Below, one piece after another: positions 32,050 through 42,015 of a stretch of DNA of 64,000 nt (its first letter is position 1; each line of letters starts with the position of its first letter). Made by a program: the position numbers and the translations under genes. This DNA is from RUG11237 sp964450185 (GTDB lineage: Bacteria > Bacillota > Clostridia > Lachnospirales > Lachnospiraceae), in NCBI GenBank assembly GCA_964450185.1, contig CAYVCL010000001.1, forward strand, positions 1-64,000, written 5' to 3'. The notes beneath the pieces are model-generated. The model worked only from the letters and a program-made list of their open reading frames with translations, searched no databases and had not been told where the DNA came from.

Positions 32050-34722
32050 TTATTTTAATTTATAATAAGACAACCCTATTGTCAACTGTCCTGAATTACA
32101 GGCGGTAGAAAAACATGATTTTTGCATGATTACCTTCTCAAACGGAACACATTTTAACACTTCCTCCTGGATAAGCTCCAGTTGCCTTACAGTGCATCCC
32201 ACATAGGTAATAAAAACAATATCCGTACATATTTTATTCTTATTGCGAAGATGGAAGCGAATAAAGCGTTTCCAACTGGTTTCCAAATTGCTGGTTCGTA
32301 TTCCTGTCACCACCAGTCTACTTTGATGCATAGCCAACACCGGATGTGCATCAAACAGATTACAAAGTTTTGCTGTCATTTTATCCGTATAGCCATTCTG
32401 ATAGAAGAAACGTATACTCGGCATAAGAAAATGAGTGTCAATCTGTCCCTTACATCTTTCTATTTCTTCACAAACTTTTTCTTTGGAATATCCCTGCATC
32501 GCTAACTGTGCCGCATACAATACAACCAATCCCTGACCACAGGAAATATGTCCTGCATCTATTACCTGCACATGACCAAAACCTTGGGCTGCTGTTATTG
32601 CAGCACCATAACTTTTTCCTGCATATCGGGCTGTTGAAATGTGAATTACATGTTCTGCCTGTGTAAGTGCCTCTGCGAAAAACTCCTCATATTCTTCCAC
32701 TGATGTACTGTTGGCACATGCAATACCATTGGGTTCTTTCATATATTCCATAAGATTGTCGGAACTGATTTCTTTTGTATCTGCAAAACGCCCTTTGTCC
32801 GTTTGGATGTAAAAGTAAATCATTTTTATATCATACTTTTCCAAATATTCTTCCGGCAAATCACAAACACAATCTGTTGTAATATATAACCTCTTTTTCT
32901 TATGTTCATATTTTTTCTGCATTTTCTGCTCGTTCTTACCTGAAACTTTTTCGGTATACTGATATTCAATAATGTCTTTCGGCAGGAATTTCATAATCTC
33001 TTTTTCTAGCTGCTTTCCTGTAATCGGTTTCTCCAAAAATCCATCAAAACCGCTTTCTTCTACAATTCGCTTAGCATCCGATGTAGACGCTGCGGTAAGA
33101 AGCAATACATAGGATTCTCTACAAAGACCGTTTTCTTGTTTACGCAGTTCTTTCAGTGTTTCTGCTCCTGTCATATCTGCCATCTGATAATCCATCAAAA
33201 TTACGTGATAATATTTCTGTTTGGTCTTCTTTAAACATTCTAAGCCACTTTTTGCAACATCTATCTGCAGCTTTGTTTCTTTTAATAACTGTTCTTCCAT
33301 CGCAATATTAATGGAATTATCGTCTACAATAAGAATACGACCTTCCGGTGCCTCAAAAGCAGGTTTGTATTTATACACATTCGTATGATTCTTTTCCAGA
33401 AAATCAATCTCTCCTACCGGTTTTGAATCCACCACTTCCTGTTCTAATGTAATCGTAAACGTAGAACCTTTCGTATAAATACTATCCACAGTGATTTCAC
33501 CGCCCATCAAATCCAAAAATTGCTTTGAAATAGATAAGCCCAAACCACTGCCTTCGATTCTGGCATTTTTCTTTTCATCCACTCGCTTAAAAATGTCATA
33601 CAAAGATTCTAAATCTTCTTTTCTAATTCCTATCCCCGTATCTGCAATGGCTATTTTTAAACGAACTTTCTTTTCTCCTACTAATTCTCCATAGGCTGAA
33701 AATGTAACAGAACCTTTCTCCGTATATTTGACAGCATTTGTTAAAACATTCAATAAAACCTGCTTAATTCGTTTTTCATCTCCCATTAAAACAGACGGAA
33801 GATTCTGATCCAGCTCCACGTACAAATCTAAGTTTTTTTCTTTCATTCGAATCTGTATCATATCCACCAGTTCTTCGAACATTCCTCTTGTGTTATATGG
33901 CGCCGGTATGATTTCCATTTTTTTCATTTCTATCTGAGATATATCTAAAATATCATTTACCAGATTCAACAGCATCTTACTTGCCACCTGTATATTGGTT
34001 GCATACTCCATGGTTTTCCCCTCAGGATTTTCTCTGAGAATCATCTCATTTAACCCAATGATGGTATGGATTGGTGTACGAATTTCATGGCTCATATTTG
34101 CATAAAAGGCATTTTTCGAATTACTCATTTTCTCCAATTCATCATTCTGGGACAGTGCAATGGAACGCTCCACCTTAAATAAGCTAATCTGAAATTTTAA
34201 AATTCCGCCCACCGCAAGTCCTACTGCAACCGTAGAAAATAACGAATCAAGATACACATCCGCCTTGCTTTCCAACGATATAATAAGCTCCGGATGCCTG
34301 TATGCCACGATATAAGTTAAAACATCCATCACAAGACACAAAGATGTAAATGCAAATAATTTCTTCCCGGAAAACATAATAAAGACATATACCAATTCCA
34401 GCGCAAACCACACCATTGCACCACTGTGAACTGCACCACACGCAAAAAACATGGCAGGGAACACAACAACTATCAATTCCACACCTACAACAATGGAAGC
34501 AATATTGCTTTTATTGTATTTTAGTGTTACAAACATGGCAATTCCCATAACAACTGCATTTACCAAAAGAGGAAGCACGATGGTAGGCATATCCACTAGA
34601 AACAGACATTCTACAATCGCTATCAAGGATATCGTTTCGCCCACAATAAGAATCATACGAAATAAGCGTTCTGATAATTCAACATCTCGCCCAAATATGA
34701 TTTTCTTTACTTTATTTATCAT
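32050..34722 (-). CDS. Hybrid histidine kinase fused to a C-terminal DegV fatty-acid-binding domain
   Basis: An 890-residue protein. Residues 20-185 hold about six transmembrane helices. The HisKA domain has His212 in NMSHEIRTPIHT. The ATPase domain (about 315-435) has LLNVLTNAVKYT, IADTGIGIR and GSGLGLSISK. A receiver domain (about 455-575) has ILIVDDN, the phospho-acceptor in ILMDYQMADM and the Lys in FLEKPI. Residues about 611-890 form a full-length DegV domain: ITTDCVCDLPEEY, the ANSTSVEEYEEFF and HISTARYAGKSYG lipid-site motifs, IDAGHISCGQGL, and a GQLTIGLSYY end. DegV/FakB proteins bind a single fatty acid. A DegV module on a kinase suggests direct lipid sensing or regulation of fatty-acid handling. 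It overlaps the upstream hybrid kinase gene by 11 bases. Confidence 0.92.
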   Translation of the reverse strand: MINKVKKIIFGRDVELSERLFRMILIVGETISLIAIVECLFLVDMPTIVLPLLVNAVVMGIAMFVTLKYNKSNIASIVVGVELIVVVFPAMFFACGAVHSGAMVWFALELVYVFIMFSGKKLFAFTSLCLVMDVLTYIVAYRHPELIISLESKADVYLDSLFSTVAVGLAVGGILKFQISLFKVERSIALSQNDELEKMSNSKNAFYANMSHEIRTPIHTIIGLNEMILRENPEGKTMEYATNIQVASKMLLNLVNDILDISQIEMKKMEIIPAPYNTRGMFEELVDMIQIRMKEKNLDLYVELDQNLPSVLMGDEKRIKQVLLNVLTNAVKYTEKGSVTFSAYGELVGEKKVRLKIAIADTGIGIRKEDLESLYDIFKRVDEKKNARIEGSGLGLSISKQFLDLMGGEITVDSIYTKGSTFTITLEQEVVDSKPVGEIDFLEKNHTNVYKYKPAFEAPEGRILIVDDNSINIAMEEQLLKETKLQIDVAKSGLECLKKTKQKYYHVILMDYQMADMTGAETLKELRKQENGLCRESYVLLLTAASTSDAKRIVEESGFDGFLEKPITGKQLEKEIMKFLPKDIIEYQYTEKVSGKNEQKMQKKYEHKKKRLYITTDCVCDLPEEYLEKYDIKMIYFYIQTDKGRFADTKEISSDNLMEYMKEPNGIACANSTSVEEYEEFFAEALTQAEHVIHISTARYAGKSYGAAITAAQGFGHVQVIDAGHISCGQGLVVLYAAQLAMQGYSKEKVCEEIERCKGQIDTHFLMPSIRFFYQNGYTDKMTAKLCNLFDAHPVLAMHQSRLVVTGIRTSNLETSWKRFIRFHLRNKNKICTDIVFITYVGCTVRQLELIQEEVLKCVPFEKVIMQKSCFSTACNSGQLTIGLSYYKLK

Positions 34723-37513
34723 CTTTTCTCTCCCCTTTCTTCTTTTTTTGTAAATCTGCCTTTAATTTTGATACCGTTTCTACCGCAGACATATAATCTG
34801 ACATTTTCACTTTTCTTATCACCGTTTCTGTTGCCTTGTATAATGGAATGCCATTGTATTGATATTTCTGCAATTCATTGATTAATTCCAACATTCGCTT
34901 TTCATCCAGTGCATACATGGCTTCTTCCAAATCTATGATTATCCTGTCAAACACTGTATCTTCCAGTACCGGAAAATCCTGCACAAATACTTCTTCCTCT
35001 GCCTGAGGACAGATTTGTGGATTCTCCTTCAAAAGTTTTTCCACGCGTTTATACTCTTCCAACATTTCACTGTGATTTTCAAGAATATACGTTATGTCAT
35101 CTCCCTTTCCTGCCATTTCCAGTTTTTTGGCAAGTTCTGATAATTTTAAAGCTCCAATACTAAGCATGGAACTTTTTATTCCATGAACCATAATTGTATA
35201 ATCTTTCCAATTTTTTCTCTGGAATAGCTCTTCTACCTGCATCTGGTTTTCTCTTGCAGTTTCTGCTGTGATTTTTAAAATTTGCAAATACTGTTCTTGT
35301 CCACCACAGTAAACCAATCCTTTTTCCACATCCAAATCTCCAATAGAAAATTTGTCTTCTTCCGGTTGCTTTACTTGTACAGGTGTTTCTTCTTTTACTG
35401 GCTCTTCCACTTTCGCAGGTTTTTCTTCCAAACTTTTCTGTACTTTTTGTTCCTCATTAAAATCTACTTTTTCTTTTGGAAGATTTCGTATTAAAACACG
35501 TTCCAGCACAGAATTTTCCACCGGTTTTTCTAAGAAATCTGTAAACCCTTCTGCCAAAAACATTTCTCTGGCACCGGCAATGGCATTTGCAGTCAGCGCA
35601 ACAACCGGTACTGTTTCAAAATATCTGCCGAATTTTTCTCTCAACTTGTGTAATGTTTCTATCCCATCCATTTCCGGCATCATATGATCCATAAATATTA
35701 AATCATAAGACTTATTTTCTATTTTTCCTAACGCTTCTTTTCCGCTTATGGCTGTACTTACCTTAATCTGATATTTGGCTAAAATTCCTTCCATTACTTT
35801 TAAATTCATCAGATTGTCATCAACCACCAGAATATGTGCGTCCGGTGCAGTCATTTCTCCTTTTTTCTTCCAATACTGTCTGGCTGTTCCGGTCATCTGT
35901 TCGTTGAGCAACAGCACAATCGGAATAATATAGAAAGGTTTATATATCCGAAATAAATTCGGATTGGACAGTTCTTTTTCATCGGAACGAAACAGAATAA
36001 CGATTACCGTGGTGTGTAATGATAATTCGTCAAAGTATTCCGGATCCTGTTTATATTCCACCAGACTTATAAATATCTGTGCAAACTTTTCATGACTGTG
36101 ACGTCGTTTTAATTCTGATAAATTACGGCACACATGATGTCTTACCTGCATCTGCCCTACCATATGCTGCATATTGGCAGCATACTCATCTCTGATTTCC
36201 ATCATTCTAAACTGTTCCATATCAATATAAATACCGATATTTACTTTTTCTCTATGTTCCAATCGGGCGATTGGTCGTTCATCCAGAACTTTTTGAGGAA
36301 TTACAAATTTCACAGTAGTTCCTTTTCCGAATTTACTTTTTACGTTAATGACACCGCCCATCATTCGAACAATAGTCTGGGATATGGCAAGCCCAAGTCC
36401 CACACCGTCTTTTTGTCTATTTCGTCTGGTATCTACCTGACTGAAACTGGTAAATAATTTTTCCAAGCTTTCTGCCTTCATACCGATACCAGTATCTTTC
36501 ACTGTTATAATCAAATTGATTCCATATTCTTCTTTGCGATAACCAATGTGGATACTTACGCAGCCCTCTTCTGTAAATTTGATGGCATTATCCACCACAT
36601 TCATGATTACCCTTCGTATTTTCTTTTCATCGCCCAACAAATTGCAAGGAATGGTTGCATCACAATCTACCACCAGCTCAATTCTTTTTTGTTCAATTTT
36701 TGCCAGTGTCATATTAATAATATCGTTTACGGTAGATGTAATATTGTAAGCTTCTTCTTCCAGCTGTATTTTTCCTGATTGAAGTTCGGAAAAATCCAAT
36801 ACATCACTTACCACTGACATCAGATTTCTCCCTGCTGTCTGTATGTAACGGACATTTTCTCGCATTTTTTCTATATCATTTTCCTGCAATACCACTTCAC
36901 TCATTCCACAAATGGTATTAATTGGTGTACGTATTTCATGACTGATATTGGCAAGAAAATCGTCTTTACTTTGTTCTACTGCTTTTAATTCTTCGATTGT
37001 TTTCGTAAATTCTACATTCGTTTTATCCCTCTTACTTAGCCAAAAATTTACCGCCCCTACTGTACATATTACATTTAACACCTGAAACAACAGCCGGAAA
37101 ATATCATCCACTGTTTCTACTGGAATTTGCTGTTTCACTACTATATGATAAAAAAACATTAAACACATCGTGGTATAAAACATATAACATGTTTCTACTA
37201 GCCCATACAAACCAGCCACAATGGCAAGCGCACAAAAGAACGGCAATATCTTATACAAATCTTTTACATTGGTTGCAAATAAAAAGATAAGCACCTGCAT
37301 CATTCCTGCAACAAATCCCGCACGGAAACGATAATTCTTATACTGACCTGCATATACAATCCAGCACAACACAAGACTTATCGCCATCAAAGCGGATACC
37401 CATACCTTCCAGCCTGCTATCACCGAAACACAAAATATCCCAATATCGTACACACTGAATATAAGCAAAACCAATCTTTCTATCTTTCTCTGTGGTTGTA
37501 ATTTCTGGATCAT
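34712..37513 (-). CDS. Membrane hybrid histidine kinase with pseudo-receiver, receiver and Hpt domains
   Basis: A 933-residue phosphorelay protein. About six transmembrane helices (residues 15-160) are followed by HisKA (LANISHEIRTPINT, near residue 190), an ATPase domain (VMNVVDNAIKFTEE, VKDTGIGMK, GVGLGLAISQ), and a segment of about 120 residues that looks like a degenerate receiver without a recognisable phospho-Asp. A normal receiver comes next (ILVVDDN, LIFMDHMMPEMDG, FLEKPV), then a C-terminal Hpt domain with the phospho-His in MVHGIKSSMLSIGA. The order His-Asp-His in one chain is a complete relay that would pass phosphate to a separate response regulator. GGGGGAGGAG precedes the ATG, just after the MCP terminator. 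Its signal is unknown. Confidence 0.92.
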   Translation of the reverse strand: MIQKLQPQRKIERLVLLIFSVYDIGIFCVSVIAGWKVWVSALMAISLVLCWIVYAGQYKNYRFRAGFVAGMMQVLIFLFATNVKDLYKILPFFCALAIVAGLYGLVETCYMFYTTMCLMFFYHIVVKQQIPVETVDDIFRLLFQVLNVICTVGAVNFWLSKRDKTNVEFTKTIEELKAVEQSKDDFLANISHEIRTPINTICGMSEVVLQENDIEKMRENVRYIQTAGRNLMSVVSDVLDFSELQSGKIQLEEEAYNITSTVNDIINMTLAKIEQKRIELVVDCDATIPCNLLGDEKKIRRVIMNVVDNAIKFTEEGCVSIHIGYRKEEYGINLIITVKDTGIGMKAESLEKLFTSFSQVDTRRNRQKDGVGLGLAISQTIVRMMGGVINVKSKFGKGTTVKFVIPQKVLDERPIARLEHREKVNIGIYIDMEQFRMMEIRDEYAANMQHMVGQMQVRHHVCRNLSELKRRHSHEKFAQIFISLVEYKQDPEYFDELSLHTTVIVILFRSDEKELSNPNLFRIYKPFYIIPIVLLLNEQMTGTARQYWKKKGEMTAPDAHILVVDDNLMNLKVMEGILAKYQIKVSTAISGKEALGKIENKSYDLIFMDHMMPEMDGIETLHKLREKFGRYFETVPVVALTANAIAGAREMFLAEGFTDFLEKPVENSVLERVLIRNLPKEKVDFNEEQKVQKSLEEKPAKVEEPVKEETPVQVKQPEEDKFSIGDLDVEKGLVYCGGQEQYLQILKITAETARENQMQVEELFQRKNWKDYTIMVHGIKSSMLSIGALKLSELAKKLEMAGKGDDITYILENHSEMLEEYKRVEKLLKENPQICPQAEEEVFVQDFPVLEDTVFDRIIIDLEEAMYALDEKRMLELINELQKYQYNGIPLYKATETVIRKVKMSDYMSAVETVSKLKADLQKKKKGERKDDK

Positions 37514-37532
37514 ATCTTACTCCTCCCCCATG

Positions 37533-37569
37533 AAAAAACGCATACTGACGCTTATAACGCCAGTATGCG
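37533..37569 (-). terminator. Terminator or attenuator between the chemoreceptor and the hybrid kinase
   Basis: CGCATACTG and CAGTATGCG form the outer stem, followed on the minus strand by TTTTTT. The hybrid kinase ribosome binding site begins a few bases later and no separate promoter is obvious in between, so partial read-through is likely. Confidence 0.8.
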
Positions 37570-37587
37570 AATTATTGTAATTTAATC

Positions 37588-38943
37588 CTAGTATTTTCCG
37601 AAACCGCCGTTCAAGGAAATAATCTGTTCATTTCGTTCTGCATTATTGCCATAATCCATATTGCTTCTACCCATGGCAGAGCCCATTCCTCTATCTCCCT
37701 GATTTCCTAATGTAAATACGGAGAGTAAATCACGCATTCTGCCTGCCTGATTAGACAATTCTACACTTGCTGCTGCACATTCTTCACTGGTAGCTGAATT
37801 ATTCTGTACTACCTGAGATACCTGTTCAATCGCCTGATCAATCTGTACAATGGCTGTTGCCTGATAATTAGATTCTTCTGCAATGCCGGTGATAATCTTT
37901 TCACTCTTTTGTACAATCTGTGTAATTGCTTCTAATGCACTTGCTGTTTCGTCTGCAAGCTTAGAACCTACTTCTACTTTATTGATGGAATCTTCAATAA
38001 GTTCTGCTGTTTCTGAAGCTGCCGCTGCACTTTTGGCTGCTAAATTTCTTACTTCTTCTGCTACAACTGCAAATCCTTTTCCTGCTTCGCCTGCTCTCGC
38101 TGCTTCTACTGCTGCATTTAATGCAAGAATATTTGTCTGGAATGCAATGTCATCAATTACTTTAATAATTTTTGAGATACTTTCTGATGAAGTGTTGATA
38201 TCCTGCATAGCAACCATCATCTCCTGCATCTGTTCATTTCCCTGTTTTACATCTTTGATTGCCTGAGATATTAAATCTGCTGCTTCATTTGCTTCTTCTG
38301 CATTCTTTTTGGTCTTATCTGCAATGTCATCAATGGACGCTGTAATTTGTTCAATCGCACTTGCCTGTTCTGTAGAACCCTGCGCTAATGCTTCGCTGGC
38401 ACTTGCCACCTGAGAAGCACTTGCCATCACCTGATAGGAAGAATCACTAATATTAGACAATGCATGATTGTTACGCATAACAAGTTTTTTCAAGGAAACT
38501 CCCAATGCATCTCGCTCTGATCTTGGGGTTACATTTACTGTCATGTTTCCTTCGGCTACTTCCTCTGCAATATTTGCATAATTTCGAACATTGTTAACTA
38601 CCTGCTGATAGTCGTCAATCAATTCTCCAAATTCATCATTGCTATGTTTTTCTAAAGTAATGTTTACTTCTCCTGCAACAATCTGCTGTGTTGCATCACT
38701 GATTTGCTGCAATGAAGTACGAATTGTCCTTACCATGTATACGGTTATACCAATCATAATAATGGCCATCACAACAAACTCTACCCCTGTAAATACCCCA
38801 TAACTACTCAGATAATGTTCCGGATTATCTACTTTTATAATGGTTGCTGCTGTGCTATAACCTGAATATAAGCTGATAATCAGCAACACATCAATCATAA
38901 GAAAAGAAATTAATAATTTTGTTGACATTTTCATATTTTTCAT
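37588..38943 (-). CDS. Methyl-accepting chemotaxis protein with a minimal extracellular loop
   Basis: A 451-residue receptor. Two transmembrane helices (about residues 12-32 and 52-72) are separated by only about 20 residues, so there is no folded external ligand domain. A HAMP region and a linker follow, then a long signalling coiled coil. The hairpin tip is conserved: IDDIAFQTNILALNAAVEAA, with GKGFAVVAEEVRNLA. It would form ternary complexes with CheW and CheA. The ATG at 38941-38943 has GGGAG upstream and lies six bases after the CheW stop. A receptor of this shape is likely to sense membrane state, an intracellular cue or another protein. Confidence 0.92.
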   Translation of the reverse strand: MKNMKMSTKLLISFLMIDVLLIISLYSGYSTAATIIKVDNPEHYLSSYGVFTGVEFVVMAIIMIGITVYMVRTIRTSLQQISDATQQIVAGEVNITLEKHSNDEFGELIDDYQQVVNNVRNYANIAEEVAEGNMTVNVTPRSERDALGVSLKKLVMRNNHALSNISDSSYQVMASASQVASASEALAQGSTEQASAIEQITASIDDIADKTKKNAEEANEAADLISQAIKDVKQGNEQMQEMMVAMQDINTSSESISKIIKVIDDIAFQTNILALNAAVEAARAGEAGKGFAVVAEEVRNLAAKSAAAASETAELIEDSINKVEVGSKLADETASALEAITQIVQKSEKIITGIAEESNYQATAIVQIDQAIEQVSQVVQNNSATSEECAAASVELSNQAGRMRDLLSVFTLGNQGDRGMGSAMGRSNMDYGNNAERNEQIISLNGGFGKY

Positions 38944-38948
38944 AGTGG

Positions 38949-39446
38949 TCACTCTCCCTCTGCTTCATTTTCTTCGTTTACCTGTTCTAGTACTGTTAAA
39001 TCATCATCATTTAGTAATTTATCCGGATCTAATAATAACTTCACCGAATCCCCAACTTTTCCTATTGCCTGTACAAATACATTCTGTACTTTTTCTGTAT
39101 TGTGAATGGATGGTGGCGGAAGAATATTTTCTTCCTGAATTTCCACTACTTCAGCGATTTTTTCCACGATAAGTCCTACCACAATATCATTTACGTTTAA
39201 TACAATAATGCAGGTTCTGTCATTATACTCTATCGGTGTCTGCTTGAAGCGAAGGCGTACATCCACAACCGGAATAATCTTTCCTCTCAGATTGATTAAC
39301 CCTTTAATATAATCCTCGCTTTCAGGAATTTCTGTAATTTCCTGATATACAATGATTTCATTTACATATTCGATTTTAATTCCGTAATATTCATTTCCGG
39401 ATTTAAAGGTTATGTATTTGTCTTTTTGTGTATCAAATTCGTTCAT
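38949..39446 (-). CDS. cheW: Chemotaxis coupling protein CheW
   Basis: A 165-residue CheW with the SH3-like fold. The conserved region YIKGLINLRGKIIPVVDVRL, which contacts receptor and CheA P5, is present around residues 46-65. CheW links the receptor signalling tip to the kinase. It follows cheA by 17 bases and precedes the receptor gene by five. The C-terminus carries an acidic tail (about 15 residues), slightly longer than usual. Confidence 0.94.
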   Translation of the reverse strand: MNEFDTQKDKYITFKSGNEYYGIKIEYVNEIIVYQEITEIPESEDYIKGLINLRGKIIPVVDVRLRFKQTPIEYNDRTCIIVLNVNDIVVGLIVEKIAEVVEIQEENILPPPSIHNTEKVQNVFVQAIGKVGDSVKLLLDPDKLLNDDDLTVLEQVNEENEAEGE

Positions 39447-39463
39447 GCCATTCCCCCCTCTCT

Positions 39464-41599
39464 TTATTCAACCAATCCCGCTGCATCCAGAATCAGAGCA
39501 ATACTTCCATCGCCTAACTGGGTACATCCGGACAAACCTTTTACCTTCTTTACATACTCAGGAATTGGTTTTACTACAATTTCCTGTTTTCCAAGCAATT
39601 TATCCACCAACAGGCAGATGGTTTTCTTTTCCACTTCCACAAGCACCAACATACCATTTTCCGTATCTGCCTTGTAGTCTTTCAAATCATACCATTCGCC
39701 AAGTCTGAGTACCGGATATCCTTCTCCACGTATCATAATAAATTCTTCGCCATCCGGTTCCTGTACCAGACAATTATCGCGGATTCCCACGAATTCTTTT
39801 ACTACTCCGGTTTCAATAACAAAGGAAGAATTTCCAACTTCCATTACGATACCATCAATAATGGCAAGGGTAAGTGGAATCTTAAGATTCATCACACTTC
39901 CTTCTCCCGGTGTACTTTCAATTTCTAAACTTCCACCTACAGACTGTAAATTGGAAACTACCACGTCCATACCAACACCACGTCCGGAATATTCCGTAAC
40001 TTTTTCATTGGTAGAAAAGCCCGGCAGAGTAATAAACTGATACACTTCTTTGTCTGTATAAGAATTATCATCTCTGGTGTAATCTAAAATTCCCTGTTTT
40101 CTTGCTTTTGCAAGGATTTTATCACGGTCTAAGCCGGCTCCATTATCCTGTACGCTAATCCATACTTTTCCTGATTCTGTTTTAGCAGATAAGGTTACTT
40201 TTCCTTTTTCTTTCTTTCCTTTGGCTGCTCGTTCTTCGTTGGATTCAATTCCGTGGTCAACTGCATTTCGAACCAGATGCATCAGTGGGTCTGAAATATG
40301 TTCGATAATATTTTTATCCACTTCTGTGTGTTCCCCAATCATTTCAAATTCCACATCTTTTCCCAGTTTTCTGGAAACGTCGAATATAATACGGTTCATT
40401 TTCTGGAATGTGTTGGTCAACGGAACCATTCGCATACTCATAATTACATTCTGTAAATCCGTAGAAATCTTTGCCATCTGACCGGCTGCCTTGTTAAAGT
40501 TATCAAGACGAAGTCCCGGTACTTTCAAATCCGGATTCTGTAAAACCACAGATTCGGAAATGACAAGTTCGCCAATCAAATCCATAAGCTTGTCCATCTT
40601 GTTGACATCTACACTGATAAAACTTGTTTTTTCAGTTTTCTTCGGATTATCTTTTGCCAATTTCTTTGCTTTACCAGGTCCTTTGGATTCGATAACGAAA
40701 TCACCCGGTGCCATTGGTTTTTCTTTCGGCTTTTGTTTTACTTCTTCTGCCTTTGCTTCGATTTCTTCCACGCTGGATTCCAAATCAATGCGAATCTCAG
40801 AACCGAAGCTGTCAAAGCCCTGTTGAAATTCTTTTGCGCTACATTCATAGATATCGACTTTCTTTAAATCGTATCCTTCCTGTACAATTTCCCGAAGTTC
40901 TTCTTCACTTGCCTGTGCCTGCAATAAAATTTTGAATCCATTTTCCAGAATTTCTTCTGCACAGCTTTCATCAGTAAGAATATCTTCCGGATAAAACAAT
41001 AAATCTTCTGCAATTTCTTTTAAAGAATAAACAATTTTATAGGCATGTACATTCGCCAGCTGAATGTCCGGTTGATAGGTAAGATAAATCTTATAAAACC
41101 GACTGGCACTAGTTGCCATTGGCGCCAGATAAAACTGTTTTGGCTCCTCATGTACATTTTTTTCAATTATTTTTTCTTTTTCCTTTTTTCCTCCCTTGAT
41201 GGAATTTAGGAACTTGTCAATGGAAGCTATAATTTCTGTGGCATCCCCATCTGCCGACTGTCCATTCTGGAGTTTATCCATCTCATTTGTGATAAAATCT
41301 GCCACTTCCAAAACATGTTCCACCAGTTCCATATGAGGAACATTTTCAGGATGGGATTCTCTTAAGAAGAAAAACACATCCTCCAATTTGTGAGAAACTG
41401 CTGTAATATTCTCAAACATCATAACACCTGAGGAACCTTTGATGGTATGCATGGTTCGAAAGATTTCGTTTATACTATCTTCATCAAAACACTCCTCATC
41501 TTTTTGTTCGAGTACAATTTCTTGCAGCTGTTCCAGTAACTGTCCGTTTTCAAACAGATACATGTCCAGCATGCCTTCTGTGTTAAACCCTTCAGCCAT
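39464..41599 (-). CDS. cheA: Chemotaxis histidine kinase CheA
   Basis: A 711-residue CheA. P1 (residues 1-135) has the phospho-His in MHTIKGSSGVM near residue 51. A linker with a P2-like region (about 165-285) follows. P3 dimerisation starts at ISVDVNKMDKLMDLIGELV. P4 has the ATPase motifs LMHLVRNAVDHGIE, VQDNGAGLD and GRGVGMDVV. P5 (about 570-711) is the CheW-like domain. All catalytic residues seem intact. It phosphorylates CheB and the adjacent single-domain receiver protein. It is central in the cheR-cheB-receiver-cheA-cheW-mcp order, 13 bases after the receiver gene. Confidence 0.95.
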   Translation of the reverse strand: MAEGFNTEGMLDMYLFENGQLLEQLQEIVLEQKDEECFDEDSINEIFRTMHTIKGSSGVMMFENITAVSHKLEDVFFFLRESHPENVPHMELVEHVLEVADFITNEMDKLQNGQSADGDATEIIASIDKFLNSIKGGKKEKEKIIEKNVHEEPKQFYLAPMATSASRFYKIYLTYQPDIQLANVHAYKIVYSLKEIAEDLLFYPEDILTDESCAEEILENGFKILLQAQASEEELREIVQEGYDLKKVDIYECSAKEFQQGFDSFGSEIRIDLESSVEEIEAKAEEVKQKPKEKPMAPGDFVIESKGPGKAKKLAKDNPKKTEKTSFISVDVNKMDKLMDLIGELVISESVVLQNPDLKVPGLRLDNFNKAAGQMAKISTDLQNVIMSMRMVPLTNTFQKMNRIIFDVSRKLGKDVEFEMIGEHTEVDKNIIEHISDPLMHLVRNAVDHGIESNEERAAKGKKEKGKVTLSAKTESGKVWISVQDNGAGLDRDKILAKARKQGILDYTRDDNSYTDKEVYQFITLPGFSTNEKVTEYSGRGVGMDVVVSNLQSVGGSLEIESTPGEGSVMNLKIPLTLAIIDGIVMEVGNSSFVIETGVVKEFVGIRDNCLVQEPDGEEFIMIRGEGYPVLRLGEWYDLKDYKADTENGMLVLVEVEKKTICLLVDKLLGKQEIVVKPIPEYVKKVKGLSGCTQLGDGSIALILDAAGLVE

Positions 41600-41612
41600 A
41601 TTGCACCCCTTT

Positions 41613-42005
41613 CTAGATTAGACCAAGTTTTTTCAAAGCCTGTTCAAATCTCGCTTGATCAATTGGTTTTCCTGAATAAATAGTACAGCCCAATTCAAAT
41701 GCCATTTTTACATTTTTTTCATCATTCAAGGCAGTTGTCATAATAACTTTTACAGCCTTTTCTTCCGGAATCTTTCTTTCCTTTTCCAGATTACGGATTC
41801 CCATAAGTGCCTGATAGCCATCCATAACCGGCATCATAATATCCAGACACACCAAATCATACGGTTCATCTTCCTCCAAAGCCAGTAAAAAAGCGTCTAC
41901 TGCTTCCATACCGTCTACTGTTACATCACATTCCCCATACTTTGATAAAAAGCTATCCATAGCCTTTCTTGTTACATAATCATCTTCTGCTAATAAAATC
42001 TTCAT
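41613..42005 (-). CDS. Single-domain response regulator (CheY-like)
   Basis: A 130-residue stand-alone receiver domain: acidic pair in LLAEDDY, phospho-acceptor Asp in LVCLDIMMPVMDGYQAL, Thr in IMTTALND, and the Lys in YSGKPIDQ. I placed the start at the ATG 42003-42005, which has GAGGTGAG just upstream. The frame is open 16 codons further but that region overlaps cheB. Located between cheB and cheA, it is the likely phosphate acceptor of CheA. Whether it acts on flagellar motors or another target cannot be seen, as no flagellar gene is in the window. Confidence 0.9.
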   Translation of the reverse strand: MKILLAEDDYVTRKAMDSFLSKYGECDVTVDGMEAVDAFLLALEEDEPYDLVCLDIMMPVMDGYQALMGIRNLEKERKIPEEKAVKVIMTTALNDEKNVKMAFELGCTIYSGKPIDQARFEQALKKLGLI

Positions 42006-42015
42006 ATCTCTCACC

